64,000 nt of DNA from Sipunculus nudus. Its lineage: Eukaryota > Annelida > Sipuncula > Golfingiida > Sipunculidae. The position numbers and the translations under genes are program-made. The notes under the pieces are model-generated. The model was not told where the DNA came from. It did no database searches and saw nothing but the letters and a program-made list of their open reading frames with translations. The DNA lies in NCBI GenBank assembly GCA_026874595.1, contig CM049313.1:29384008-29448007 (forward strand), in the 5' to 3' direction. Within the stretch, counting starts at the first letter, position 1. Each line of letters starts with the position of its first letter. Positions 42,205-54,366 of this stretch are shown one piece after another.

Positions 42205-45200
42205 TAGTGAACCTGTGAGCTTAAGCAATGGTGCGGCGTCGTCCGTCGTGTGTCGTGCGTTGTGCATCGTCTGTACGTTAACCATAGCTATCTCAAAAAT
42301 GGCAGGAGCTAGCATCACCAAATTTTTTGCAAATAATCAGTCATCCAAAAAACTATATCGGATTTTGTTTATTTTTTTTCTAACTGCATTTTCTTAGATT
42401 TTATAGGGAAAAAGCTAAAAAAGCTTTAAAAATCTTCTCCGACGAAACTGTCCAGCCAAATTTTTCAATATTTCACAGAAATGATCCCTGGAACAAACTT
42501 TCTCAAGTTTGTTCGAATGGTTCCAGTTCGCAGATTTTTGGTCGAGTTACAGGAGGTTGAACTTTGTTAACTGTGCAAAAAAGCATATTAAAATTTAAAT
42601 CTCAGAAATGGCTGAAGCTATCATCACCAAATTTTATGCCAATGTTGGTCACATAGGTCATGTCTAAAATTGAGGTATTGGTGGTGCCACCTGCATCGGC
42701 CTGTTTTATACGGGGTCATCAGTGCCCTTTATCACACTGAGGGCTACAAAAAACTTCTACTCTGAAACCATATGGCCAAAATGTTTAATATTGCACAGAA
42801 ATGATCTTAGGGTAGTGCTTTCTGAAGTTTGTTCAAATGGTCTCTTTTCAGTGACTTTTGGCTAAGTTATGGGAAGCTGAATTTAGTCATATGCCATAAC
42901 AGCCCATTTTAGCTCAGTGGCTACAAAGATCGTTCTTCTTCTCAAAAACCACTGGGCCAAATTCTTAATTTTAATTATTTTTAGATGTTGATAATTCAAA
43001 TTTGTTTGTTCAAATGGTTTTGGTTCAGTGATTTTTGGCCGAGTTACGGGAAGCTGAACTTAGCCAGTTTGCAGTATCTTCTTATATGAGTTATAAACCT
43101 GCGAAAAGTTTTTCGACTAATGCCACTGAACATTTAGATTTCAGGTTATCTTTGGTTAATATTGACAAGAAAATTTTTTAAAAGCTTTTAAAAAATTTAG
43201 ATTTATGATTAAAGTTATTCATCATACCAGGCAATGTTACAATCATGGATATTCAGTTCTCTGTGGCTATATAAAGACAACTGTACGTGGATTATAAATT
43301 ATTGGTATCCCTACTCAACTTAATTCAAGAATTTGCCATCAATGAGATATATCTGTATTTTAATTTTGCATTCAGTATGCATCCGTAATAATTTTACATA
43401 TATTCCTGATTTCTTTTTTATAAAAAGTCAGCTGAAAAGCATTTTGTATTGGGAAAATAAATTTCAAAGTTATTTCAAGTAGGGACCACTTTTGCTTACA
43501 GATGGCATCACTTGGTTTAACATTGGCAGATTGCCAGTGCCTTGATGTTGGCCATTAGCCAAGATGATGTCAGCTCTATAAATAGTTTTGGCACAGTGCC
43601 AGGATTGGAAGAAGTGCAGCCAGGTATAGATCAAGAGTTCACTCAGTGCAGTAGCTGCATTCTATTTATAGCTTTGGCAGACTGCTCACGGCATCATATT
43701 TGGCACCAAAGTTCAGCCTGAATCTATTTATAGCTTTGGCAGACTGCCGACTGTGTCAGATTATGCAACAGGTCAAGAGTTCACTCAGTGCAGCCAGGTA
43801 CAGGTCAAAATTTCACTCAGTCTAGCCAGGTGCAGGTCAAGAGTTCACTCAGTGCAGTAGCTTGCGGCAGCAATCTGTCACAGGTCACTTGGGGGCAACT
43901 GCCAAACTCACCTAAGCCTTGTCAGCCCAGTGCATCAAACTCTGGGGAAGTTTGATGTATTGGACTGATATTTTGACCTGTCTATGTGTCTTTGATGGTA
44001 TTCTCATTTACAAGACAGGTGGTGCCACCTACATTGACTTTTGCAGTGTCTGCACCTGCTTATTTCTACAGAGGAATTTGATACATCAGCCTAAAATTGG
44101 GCATGTTCATACATATCGGGTAGTTTTATAGTGTACAAGACTGGTGGCGCCACATACTATAATTTTTGCACAGTGTATGTCCCTGCTTATTTCACAGGAG
44201 GGGTTTGACATATCAGTCTGACATTGGGCATATTTGTATATCTCTTCGTTGTATATCAGACTGGTGGTGCCAGCTACAATCATTGTATCCGCCAAAACAG
44301 AGTTTTGCAGATACTATGTTTTCAGTCGGATGCCGACGCTGCCGCCATTGCCGCATAGGTTTCCGGAGAACTCCTCCATAACCACTGGGCAGAATTTTTT
44401 AAAATTCAGAATTATGATCGGTCACATGTGAACTGCTGCACCCTCATTTTTGGTTGACCTCTGACCTTTCCTCTCTGCCCATTGTCAATTTATGCGTCTG
44501 TTTCCACACATAAACCCACATATCTCGGGAACCATTTGACCGATAAGGCTAAAGTTTTTGCACAAATGTAGCCCTTGGAAAGCTTTATAACATACACTGA
44601 AAATGGTGGCGCCACCTGCAACAATTTTTGCACAGCGTCCATCTGTTCATCTGCCATGGGATAAAAACACTCATATCTCTGCATTGGTTGGACTTATCCA
44701 CCTGAAATTTTGCATGTGTATACACCCTGGACAGCTTTCTTGATTTTATGACAGGTGGCACCACCTACATTTACATTTAAGCTGCAGACATCCAAGCTCA
44801 TATCTTGGGAACCATTTGACCAGTTAGGCCAAAATTTTGCATGTATATAGATCTCACATAGCTCTTTATCATACGCAAAAGCGGTGGCGCCACCTGCAAT
44901 CATTTTTGCACAGCGTCCATCTGTTTGTCTGCCGTGGGCTAAAATCACTCATATCTCAGTAGTGGTTTGACTTATCTACCTAAAATTTTGCATGTTTATA
45001 CATCTTGGACAGCTTTCTGGATTTTGTGGTAGGTGGCGCAACCTACATACACATTTCGGCTGCAGACATCAAGGCTGTTATGCAACACACCTCACTCTAT
45101 TTCCCCTTGCCACTCAATCCATGCCTCACTTCACATTTCCCACTCTGATTTTGGTGGATACACCTAGTCGTTTGTTGACTATACATATTCTAGTTTTTGT

Positions 45201-45386
45201 GTTGTGTGCACCTATGCCAGAATAGCAGCAGTGTTGTTTGTTTAATTGTTTCTTGTTCTAAGTGTTTAGTACTGCATTGTTCATATACATGTTACACATG
45301 TTCTTGAAAAGTAATGGTCCAGCATTGAAGCATTATACCTGGTGTAATCTCATTGCACAGGTTTGCATTAGGCCTGTGGGCCTTGT
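42205..45386 (+). mobile_element. Helentron-like element, family A, copy A4 (hosts B4)
   Basis: It starts TAGTGAACCTGTGAGC and ends ACAGGTTTGC, hairpin AGGCCTGTGGGCCT, TTGT. It is closely similar to A1 over most of its length and shares with it a family B element at the same internal point. About 700 bases present in A1 (near 1140-1400 and in the B core) are missing here. Confidence 0.85.
44284..45194 (+). mobile_element. Helentron-like element, family B, copy B4
   Basis: It begins TGTATCCGCC (fold-back GCAGATAC) and ends TGGTGGATACACC, degraded hairpin TAGTCGTTTGTTGACTA, then ATTCTAGT. The flanks CAATCAT and TTTTGTGTTGTG are the same as for B1, so B1 and B4 descend from one insertion. Confidence 0.85.
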
Positions 45387-46470
45387 TTAAACAAGCTTTA
45401 TTGATATAACACAATCTGAATCCATTTTGTGGCGACTATGAAATGTTTAATTTTAATATGACAATACCACTAAAAAATGACTTTTTGTACATATCTTACT
45501 GCGATTCATGTTAAAATATAGATTTTGTAGGTTGTGCCTTTATTAAATTTGTTACGACTGTTAAAAATGTTAAGAGCTCAAACCATTCTCTAACCCAGTT
45601 GCTGTTTGTTCATGAGGTGAATGGTCCTAAAACACAAAAGTAATTGCAAAATTAATTGCGATTACTTTGAAAAGTAATTGTAGTTGTAATAGATTATTTT
45701 CTGAAAACACAAAAGTAATTGTAATTGTAATCGATTACTTTTGAAAGTAATTGTATTGGTAATAGATTACTTTAAAAGTAATTGGACCCAAGTCTGATCA
45801 GAGCATACTTAGGTAGTAGATGACCAGATGTATCATATGGAAGCTAGGTGGATTCTGTGTGTGAGCATTTTGAGATGAAATAAGAGAGGAATAAAATCAG
45901 CATTTTAAATTTAATTTCTATCATATTTAGTATAGTCATTATAACTTTATTAAAGACCATGGTGAAGTGCTCACTATTATAGTTCCTAGCTAAACTTGTA
46001 AGTTTGTGTAATTGGTACTGCAAAATGAGTAGTTATAGTAGCCAGGTAACATTCACCTGTCAGTTACCTCCTGAGCAAATCATTAGTATATGAGCATAAA
46101 CAGATACCTTTGTTGTATCTGGACTACGCAAACTAATATATGTTCAGTAGCATACATGGCTTAAATGCATAAAACAACATATCACACATCATACCTTAAA
46201 TGGTCAGATTTTACATTTTAATGGGCAAAATATGATACTGCTCTTGAAGAGAATGACCATTTTATCACTACTTACCAGTAGCTGACTCTCTCTAATACTA
46301 CAAGGTTCATGTACAGATTCAAGCCTCACATATAATAAGGCCAATTCAACATACAAATACTGGAAAAATATTTGACACAGCCCAGCCAAGACTTCAACCA
46401 AGAATAATTGGCACAGGTAATACACAAATACAGAAACTAAAAATGCATGCATTTCTTTTATATCATACGC
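45387..46470 (+). other. AT-rich stretch containing a third AAGTAATTG satellite block
   Basis: The satellite occupies about 45640-45785 with motifs such as GTAATTGTAATCGATTAC. The rest shows no gene; an open run at 46204-46452 (-) has no domain and low complexity. Confidence 0.45.
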
Positions 46471-47166
46471 TCTTTACACAGCGCTTTACCTTATAGGGCT
46501 ACTTCCTATATCGTAAGGCGCTGTTTGTTATGACCTCGTATCCTGAATTGCAACACCAGAGGGGAGCACTGTATTTTTGTCCAATCAGATGAAACTTTGT
46601 GCTGGAAGACAAAGCCAAGCGAGGAATACACGGAGCCAATCATATTAATTTCATTTTGAGTGACAGCTCATCCCCCAGCGTAACCGTCTAAACAGGCCAC
46701 AGGCTCAGAGAGAATTGCCCCTGACGTGGTTTGCTTAGGGCCTTGGGCACATAGGATGCTCGGCCGGTGAGGTGTAATTCAAACGAAATGTAACAACAAA
46801 GGCTGCATGCACACCTCGCTGGCTGGTTTCAGTTCTGCAGACAACAGATACATGGCTACGCTAACACAGTCAAAATGTCATAATCGAATCGGTCGATGAT
46901 GCGAGAATGCAGAGGGAGCAATTTAAATTCGACCGGAAACTCATCAAACGGCGCTTGAAGCGCGGCAATGGGCGGAGCCAGGATGCCTGTTGAGTGTTTG
47001 TTTATTGGCATCTGATTGGCTGCTTGTCACATCGTACGCACGTTTATTTCAGTGGACAACAAACCGCCATCTGGTGTCTAAATATATCATAAACGGTCAA
47101 AGCTGGCAGCGTGAAAATCAGTTGCTTCTTTAGAAGCGCAAGATTTCCGCTGCCTCGGGAGCGTAT
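46471..47166 (+). repeat. Dispersed repeat family K, copy K1, promoter-like
   Basis: About 690 bases repeated at 49919-50566 with roughly 10 per cent difference. It opens with a hairpin: ACAGCGCTTTACCTTATAGG (46478) against TCCTATATCGTAAGGCGCTG (46504). It is GC-richer and keeps CpG sites. It contains CCAAT motifs near 46579 and 46642, inverted ones near 47005 and 47014, and a GGGCGG box near 46970. The ends of both copies are GCTGCCTCGGGAGC. There is no coding frame. Confidence 0.75.
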
Positions 47167-47927
47167 TTATATCATTATTTTGATAGCTTTGAACATTTTC
47201 ACTTTACCATATCTTTTCTTCCAGTTTATACATGTCAGCTGTTCTTTACAGGTTCTTTAATTTTCAAATATCACTCTATCAGCCCATGCTACCAAAGTAC
47301 ACCAAGTTCACAGTACTTCAATTTATAAGACTGCATCTTTTGCGGGGCCCATACTGACCTGTCAGTTTTCTAGTTGAGGCATGTTTTGGACTTAGCAGAT
47401 TTTGGAGTTTACTTCCAAGTATGTTATTCATGTTCAAAGTACTTCTGAATCACACTTGAAGCATGGTCCTACTTTGTCATATTCCATGCTCTATCAAGGA
47501 GCACAATTTAAGCAAAGTAGGACTCATATATTACATTTGAAAACAAAGCATTTTGGTTGCTCATTTGTAAAAGAAAATTTTTGAAGTACAAAATAAGTTC
47601 TAATGAAGCATATTTTAAGTACATTTTGAACTTTTTAGTTTTTGTTTTTGATGATGAAGTATGACTGGAGCAGTTTACGAAGCACAAATTAAGTACAATT
47701 TAAGCACATAATAGGTAAGTTTTATACTTGAACAGTTTGTGGTGCTCATTGAAAGTACAAATGAGGTACATTTAAAACATAGTTCAAACATCCAGTAAAA
47801 TTTCTAAGTTCTCAAAAAGCACACTTAAAGCACTTTTCAAGACTGAATTTTGCTAAAAAGCACATAATAAGCACTGATGAAGCACACTTTAAGCATACTC
47901 CATGTCCAAAAATTTCTGTAAGGAATC
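47167..47927 (+). repeat. Degenerate AAGYAC-rich stretch
   Basis: AAGTAC and AAGCAC recur every 15 to 40 bases from about 47400 to 47900, embedded in T-rich spacers, like a decayed minisatellite. The open run 47402-47584 falls within it and is not convincing as a gene. Confidence 0.4.
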
Positions 47928-48047
47928 AATATATCCCTGCTTATATCGCAGGAGAGGTTTGACATATCAGCCTAAAATTGGGCATATGTATAAATCTCTG
48001 ATAGCTTCATTGTATACAAGACTGGTGGTGCCAGCTACAATCAATTT
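47928..48047 (+). repeat. Family A fragment
   Basis: It matches the family A interior just left of the family B insertion point (CTGGTGGTGCCAGCTACAAT), and is cut off by D6. Confidence 0.65.
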
Positions 48048-48316
48048 TAGCTCAGCTGACTAAAAGTCATCTGAGGTATGTTACCATTTGTTGCTGTTAA
48101 CCAGCAACAAATGGTAACCACTGGACCTTGACATGCTGGGAGGTCCATAAAAAATCTCCTTGGAAACCTGAAATTATGTCTCTGTTACCCATATTTTCCG
48201 AGCTTTGGGGCTCCAAAAGTTCTAGTGTCTGTAAACTAGTGCATTGATCCCCATGATCTTTGCATGCATATTCATCATGGAGGGTTTCATCAGCTCCTGC
48301 AGACTGGTGGACTTTT
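48048..48316 (+). mobile_element. Family D fragment D6, interrupted by D5
   Basis: It begins TAGCTCAGCTGAC with GTCATCTGAGG and contains a shortened core ending CAGACTGGTGGAC, where a second D element starts. Its 3' half is not found. Confidence 0.6.
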
Positions 48317-51267
48317 TAGCTCAGCTGAGCTATAGTCGTGGTCCATTGTCGGTTGTCCGTCTAGCTGTCTGTCTGTCCGACTGTGTGTAGATGTGGCACG
48401 TTTTGAAACCGTAAGACCTAGGAATTTTTTTCAGGGGCCCATTGTATTGGGCTCATTGTCATGAAAGGTCCAGGCTTCTTACTTTTGGTCACTACAGCAA
48501 GTGTATTGTAATTATTGTTTTTGTTTGAACTGATTCTTACAATTGTAAAGCTGTTTCCAGTCCAATGTACAAAACAGTTTTGAAATAGTAATTCAAGGAA
48601 TAATCCAGAAGATGCCATGTGATGGTAATGTAGCATTTTTAAAGAATTTAATTTCCATTTAAATCATTTTATTAAAAGATAATTAAACCCATCAATAGGC
48701 ATAATTTGATAATATATGAACCAAATCATGGATAAATAAAGGTGCGATTTAGAACTGTGAATTCTGAATCAAGTGTTCTTTTCAGAAATGTTTTTTTTTA
48801 TTGCAATTCAAAAAATATATTTTATAGAAAAATTAATACTTCTGTGTGCATAAAATGATGTCACTTGACCCTATTAGCTACAGATTCTGGTGCAGTATAG
48901 AATCAGATGTGTTCTTCAGGTCAACTTTATAAAGCATTATGTAAAAAAATCAGTAAAAAAAATTAGATATCATAATGTAATCTGAACATCTGTTCAGGAT
49001 TTTCTGCCTCAGTAATATGAAAATTAAACTGGTTCATTTGTTTTCCATCTCTCTGCCTGTTTTAAATTTTTAATAATCGTAAATCTACTTGTGCTCCTTT
49101 TAGCACTGTTGTACTATTTCTTCAAATCTGTATGTACATGCATGGTACCAAACTGTGATCATTCTTCACCCAGCCCCCCCCCCCCCTTCCCTTATAGTCT
49201 TTGCATCTAAGTACTAGATATTGTCATGACAACCTGGGGCTCGTACAATTTTGTCTAAGGGAAATCAACACAAAACCAGACCTCAGACAAAAAACACACC
49301 AATCAAAAGACTGAAAGTAAAATATACAGAAAATTTTACTTCAACTCAAACATGACCAGACACATGTGCATACGAAGACAAATATATTTAAACTGATACA
49401 AATGAATATACAGAAATATTTACTGAACTGAATAGTGCAGAGGTTCCTGTGATGGTGCTACTTGAAAAGGAAATTGAATTAGACATACAAAATACACATG
49501 ACACAGTACAAAATTGAGAGGGACTTAACCCTAGCTACACTAACATTGTACATGACTATAACAACTGTTAAGGCTGACTCTTACAAGAATATTCCTATCT
49601 GGACCAGGTTTGAGCTCTGAATACCAGCTCCCTTTTAACTATAAGAAATAAAAAAGTATCTATATGTAAGAATACTGAAGAATGAAGATGTACAGTTATG
49701 GAACAATTTTGTTTCACTGACAAAGAGAGAAATGAATATAGAGATGTAGTCCAGAAAAAAAAACAATTACTATAGACCTCTTATACACCTGGCCAAAGTG
49801 TAACTGATAGAACAAAGTATATGGCTTAGAGTTGCTTTACGAAGTATTTATGGTTTTACCAGCATGACGAAACATACATGACAGCAGTTATAACAATCTT
49901 GGCCTTATGGCACCCAAGCTCTTTACACAGCGCTTTAACTATAGGCCTACTACCTATATCGTAATCGCTGTTTGTTATGACCTTGTATCCTGAATTGCTA
50001 CACAAGAGGGGAGCACTGTATTTTTGTCCAATCAGATGAGACCTTGTGCTAGAAGACACAGCCAAGCAAGGAATACACGGAGCCAATGTTGTTCATTTCG
50101 TTTTGAGTGACAGCTCATCGCCCCCGTAACCATCTGAACAGGCCACAGTCTCAGAGAGAATGGCCCCAGACGTGGTTTGCTTAGGGCCTTGGGCACAAAG
50201 GCTGCGTGCACACCTCGCTGGCTGGTTTCAGTTCTGCAGATAACAGATACAAGGCTTCACTAACACAGTCATAATGTCCTAATCGAATCAGTCTATGATG
50301 CGAGAAAGCAGAGGGAGCAATTAAAATTGGACCATAAACTTCATCAAGCAGCGCTTGAAGTGCAGCTATGGGCGGAGGCCAGGATGCCTGTCGAATGTTT
50401 GTTTATTAGCATCTGGTTGGCTGCTTGTCACATCATATGCACATTTTTTTCAGCGGACAATGAACTGCCATCTGGTGTCTAAATGTATCATAAACGGTCA
50501 AAGCAGGCATCGTGACAATCAGTTGCTTCTTTCGAAGCGCAAGATTTCCGCTGCCTCGGGAGCATATATGGCACCTTGAAATTACATTGTTCACAAAAAT
50601 CCAGGGCTTAAGACCCTATATAAACAGAATAGAAGTAACATTACAAAGTGTTATTTATTACATGGCTCAGGTGACGTTTTATAGTATTTACAAGAATATA
50701 AAGACGAGATGAGCCAGCCTTACCTTAGTCATTTTCGGCTGATTAAAATATGTATGGCGGCAAACAAAATTATCTTCCCTCTAAAAGAAGGTTCCAATGA
50801 AACCCCTATATATAACTTAATATGACTTAAAAAGAGGCGGGTAAAATCAGCTGGTCCCTTTCATAGGGAGCGCAAAACCTTGTATTTGTCATTCAATAGG
50901 GGCAGTGGTGCCTCACCGACTGCACTACTGTACACGTGCCCACCTGTGTCGTAAACACGTCCAATTAACCACCTTCGAGCTGTCACAATACACACAAAGA
51001 TCTAACTCTGGAGAAAAACAACACTAAAAATTCACAACAGTCTGTTTCATGGGATGTGACCTGATCGCTTTACATCGGAGGGGAACACTACCTTCTACAC
51101 AAAGATCTAGATATATATTGTAGATTAATATTCACTAACTGCCTTCATGCTTAAGTTTTATCCTTAAAAAACCACATGGTCAGTTCAAACAATATTATCA
51201 CAATAATCCTTAAACATATCAACCATCCATAACCTATATTACCTGTACCTTCACTCTTTATCTCCAT
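48317..51267 (+). mobile_element. Helentron-like element, family D, copy D5 (hosts K2), 3' end lost
   Basis: The 5' part TAGCTCAGCTGAGCTATAG has lost the hairpin loop. Sequence parallel to D3 runs to about 48910 (AATCCAGAAGATGCCATG) and returns at 51171-51267 (ACTCTTTATCTCCATTTGAT), matching the last part of D3. Between them lie a C run (49174-49186), unclassified sequence and K2. The terminal arm and hairpin are missing at the junction with the next D fragment. Confidence 0.6.
49919..50566 (+). repeat. Dispersed repeat family K, copy K2
   Basis: A parallel copy of K1 with the same order of motifs and the same right end (GCTGCCTCGGGAGC). It lacks about 40 bases around the CGGCCGGTGAGG segment of K1. 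It lies inside D5, so it either moved or was carried there. Confidence 0.75.
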
Positions 51268-51740
51268 TTGATATGTCTGTCCGTCTGTCCATCCGTTAAA
51301 TTGGCAGGTTTTGAAACCGTTGGACCTACGAATCAGAAATTCAACATTCAGTTAGATGTCCCCAAAATCTCCTACCAAACCGAAAATGGGTCACTAGGAC
51401 TTTGTTTCTTTGAGATATTAATGAAAAACTTCTGTTTTCCATTAAAAACCCATTGTTACACTTCAGGACTGCATAATATCAAAACCACATCTGTTCTAGA
51501 TCATATTTAGTATGCAAATTCTTCCAAACATTTCATATGTACATACCAACAGTTAGGTCAGTATTGCATAATTTGATGAATTTATGGGCCCGAACATAAT
51601 GCACCTTTTAAAAAATCAGGAAATATATTTACTCACTTAAATCACTTACTCAGAATTGCTGAAGCTAGAGACTTTTTTTTCATAAATATAACTTCATTTA
51701 ATCAAGATTCAGTTGTATACTGAAAATTAGATCTGAACCC
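51268..51740 (+). repeat. Family D fragment, 5'-truncated
   Basis: It starts within the (TCCG)-type region (TGTCTGTCCGTCTGTCC) and follows the D3/D4 core (GGTTTTGAAACCG, CCTACCAAACCGAAAA). It ends near AAAATTAGATCTGAACC. Confidence 0.6.
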
Positions 51741-52757
51741 CCTAGTGGCCGTCGGCTGATGATTGTTCATCCGGACTATTATTTGTTAGCAAGTATGACG
51801 AAATATATTCAGAATGGGCCATCAATTCAAACGATATGGACTGTTTAATCATTTCATTTAAGTCATCAAAGAGGGTTCAAGTGCATCAAGACCCCAAACA
51901 TACCCTTATGGACTGATGATTGTCCACTTGAACTTATGTTTTCGATTAGAACCTAAGCTTTAATTTGATACCAAAAAGTACACTTTTGCATCAGTTTGAA
52001 ATGACTGGTTGCCAGGTCACCCCATTGTAATAGTCCAATCCAACGATGGTGTTATTGGTCATTATCTGCATGGGAAGTGTCATCACCATCCATCCAATTT
52101 GGTACACAAAAGACAAGTAGCCTTTAGAAACCTTTATTGTTCCCCGAAGCAGCTGTCAGGGTGGGGACATAGAAATGGTGAGCGTCCATCTTTACGTCTG
52201 TCTGTCCATTACAAATATGTTAACGCAATAATTCGAAAGAATTTGAGGTACAATCATTAACCTTGCATCTTTGATGCACCTTGTCAAGGCTAGGTCAAGT
52301 TCAAACATGGATGACTTTGATGCAGTTTTCAGAGTCACAGCAGCGATAATGCTAATGGTGTTAACACAATAACTCAAAAAGAAATTGAGGTACAGTCACC
52401 AATCTTGCAGCATTGATGCACCTTATCAAGTCTAGGTCAAGTTTGAACATGGATGACCGTGACACACTTTTCAAAGTCATAGCAGTGATAATCCTAAAGT
52501 GAAATAAACACAATAACTGGAAAAGAATTTGAGGCATGGTCACTAAACTTGAAGAATTGATGCAGCTCATTAAAGGCTAGGTCAAGTTCAAAAATGGATG
52601 ATCTTGACGCAGTTTTCAAGGTCACAGCGGTGATAATGCCAATGGTGGTAACGCAATAACTCAAAACAAATTTGAGGCACGGTCACCAAACTTGCAGCAT
52701 TGATGCAACTCTGAAAGGCTGGGTCAAGTTTGAACATGGATGACCTTGATGCATTTT
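51741..52757 (+). repeat. Family I repeat, left part
   Basis: From about 52230 it consists of imperfect units of about 150 bases with 'gctaggtcaagttcaaacatggatgac' and 'ccaaacttgcagcattgatgca' phrases. It is interrupted by D4 at 52757 and resumes at 59380. Confidence 0.65.
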
Positions 52758-54099
52758 TAGCTCAGCTGACTATAAGTCATCTGAGCTATAGTCGTGGTCC
52801 ATTGTCCGTCGTCCGTCCGTCCGTCCGTCCGTAGATGTGGCACGTTTTGAAACCGTAAGACCGAGGAATCCAAAATTCGGCATAATGTAAGATGTCCCCA
52901 AGATCTCCTACCAAGCCGAAAACTGGGTGTTTGCAACTTCGTTCCTTTGAGAAATTAAGGAAAAACCTCAATTTTTTATTAAAAACCTATTTTCACACTT
53001 CAGGACTGCCTAATATCAAAACCACTCATCTGTTTTACCTCATATTTACCATAAATATTCCTCTATATAGTTCCTATGTACATGCCAGAAATTATGTCTG
53101 TATTATTTAATTTAAAAAAGTTATGGGCCCAAACATAATGCATTTTGTAAAAAATCAGAAAAGATATTTGATCACTTAACACAAAAATGTTAATGCTATA
53201 GACCTTTTTTCCAGTAATATAACTTTAATTAATCAAAATTAAATTGTATACCCAAAATTAGATGAAAATCTTTTAAACTTTTTAAAATATTAATTAAAAT
53301 AAAAAATTGGTACCTTAAATTTTGCCCAACTTTGACCATGGCACGTTTTTTTCCTGTAAGTACTGTGGATTTAATTTTCACAGCATGTTTTTGTTAGCAT
53401 TTCAACTGTTAACACCAAAAATTTGAAACCAGTTGATCAAAAACTGTAGATTTTAATCAAGTTTTCAAGCACCATGTAACATATTGTTTACATCAAGCTA
53501 GTGTTATGCAGTTTGCAAGAGCTCAGCTCCCCAGCTTCAGCTCTAAGTTCCTTAAATTCGGCATACAGTTAGATGTCTCCAAAATGCCCTACCATGCCAA
53601 GAATTTGGTCACTAGGACATTCGAGATATTAATGAAAAACTTCATTTTTCCATAAAAAACCCATTGTTACACTTCAAAACTGCCTAATATCAACACCACT
53701 GATCTGACTTTAATCATAAATAATACACATATTTTTCATTCTCTATGCACGTGCCAGAATGATGTCAGTATTGTGTAATTGTTTTAAGTTATGGGCCCAA
53801 ACATAATGCACTTTGTAAAAAATCAAGAAATATATTTACTCCCTTAACAAGAGCATTGCTGAAGCTAGAGATTTTTTTGTCAGGGATGTAACATTATTTA
53901 ATCAAGATTCAATTGAATACCCAAAATTAGTTCTGAATTTTTCAAATTTTATTTAGTATAAATATAAAATTAGTACCTTAAATTTTGCCCAACTGTGACC
54001 ATGGCACGTTTGTTTCCCGTGAGCACTGTTGATATAATTTTCATATCATGCACACATAAGCATTTCAGCTTTTTAGTTTAGAAAGCTGAAAGAAATTGG

Positions 54100-54366
54100 C
54101 CAAAAATTGTAGCTTTTATTAATGTTTTTTATGAGACCCTGTCAGACTTTGGCTCTCTCCAGCCCCTCTTGAGTCACCTGTATGTTGACCTTGTTGACCT
54201 TTCATCAAATTATGCACGCTTGAGGCGAGGCATACATGGAATCCAGGCAGCTTATGGCAAGCCACAGTTGATCCAGGTGTCCAACCCAACTCATCTAGTA
54301 GTTTTAACCAAGAACATAACAAAAAACAATAAATTAATAAATTTTTATTGGTTTTTAATAACAAAT
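54100..54366 (+). other. Coding-like segment inside D4, protein not recognised
   Basis: A frame open from about 54100 to 54366 reads FYETLSDFGSLQPLLSHLYV, then DLVDLSSNYARLRRGIHGIQ, then AAYGKPQLIQV. The coding-like core (54129-54290) is much richer in G and C than the flanks and has balanced amino-acid content, unlike the other chance frames in this AT-rich region. A possible acceptor (GTTTTTTATGAG) precedes it and CAG/GTGTCC near 54271 could be a donor. I do not recognise the protein. It may be a captured host exon or a chance survivor; no other copy is visible in the other D elements. Confidence 0.4.

Noticed and set aside
48418-48636. Minus-strand frame in D5 as a captured gene
   Set aside because: The sequence parallels the D3 noncoding core and has no conserved frame between the copies.
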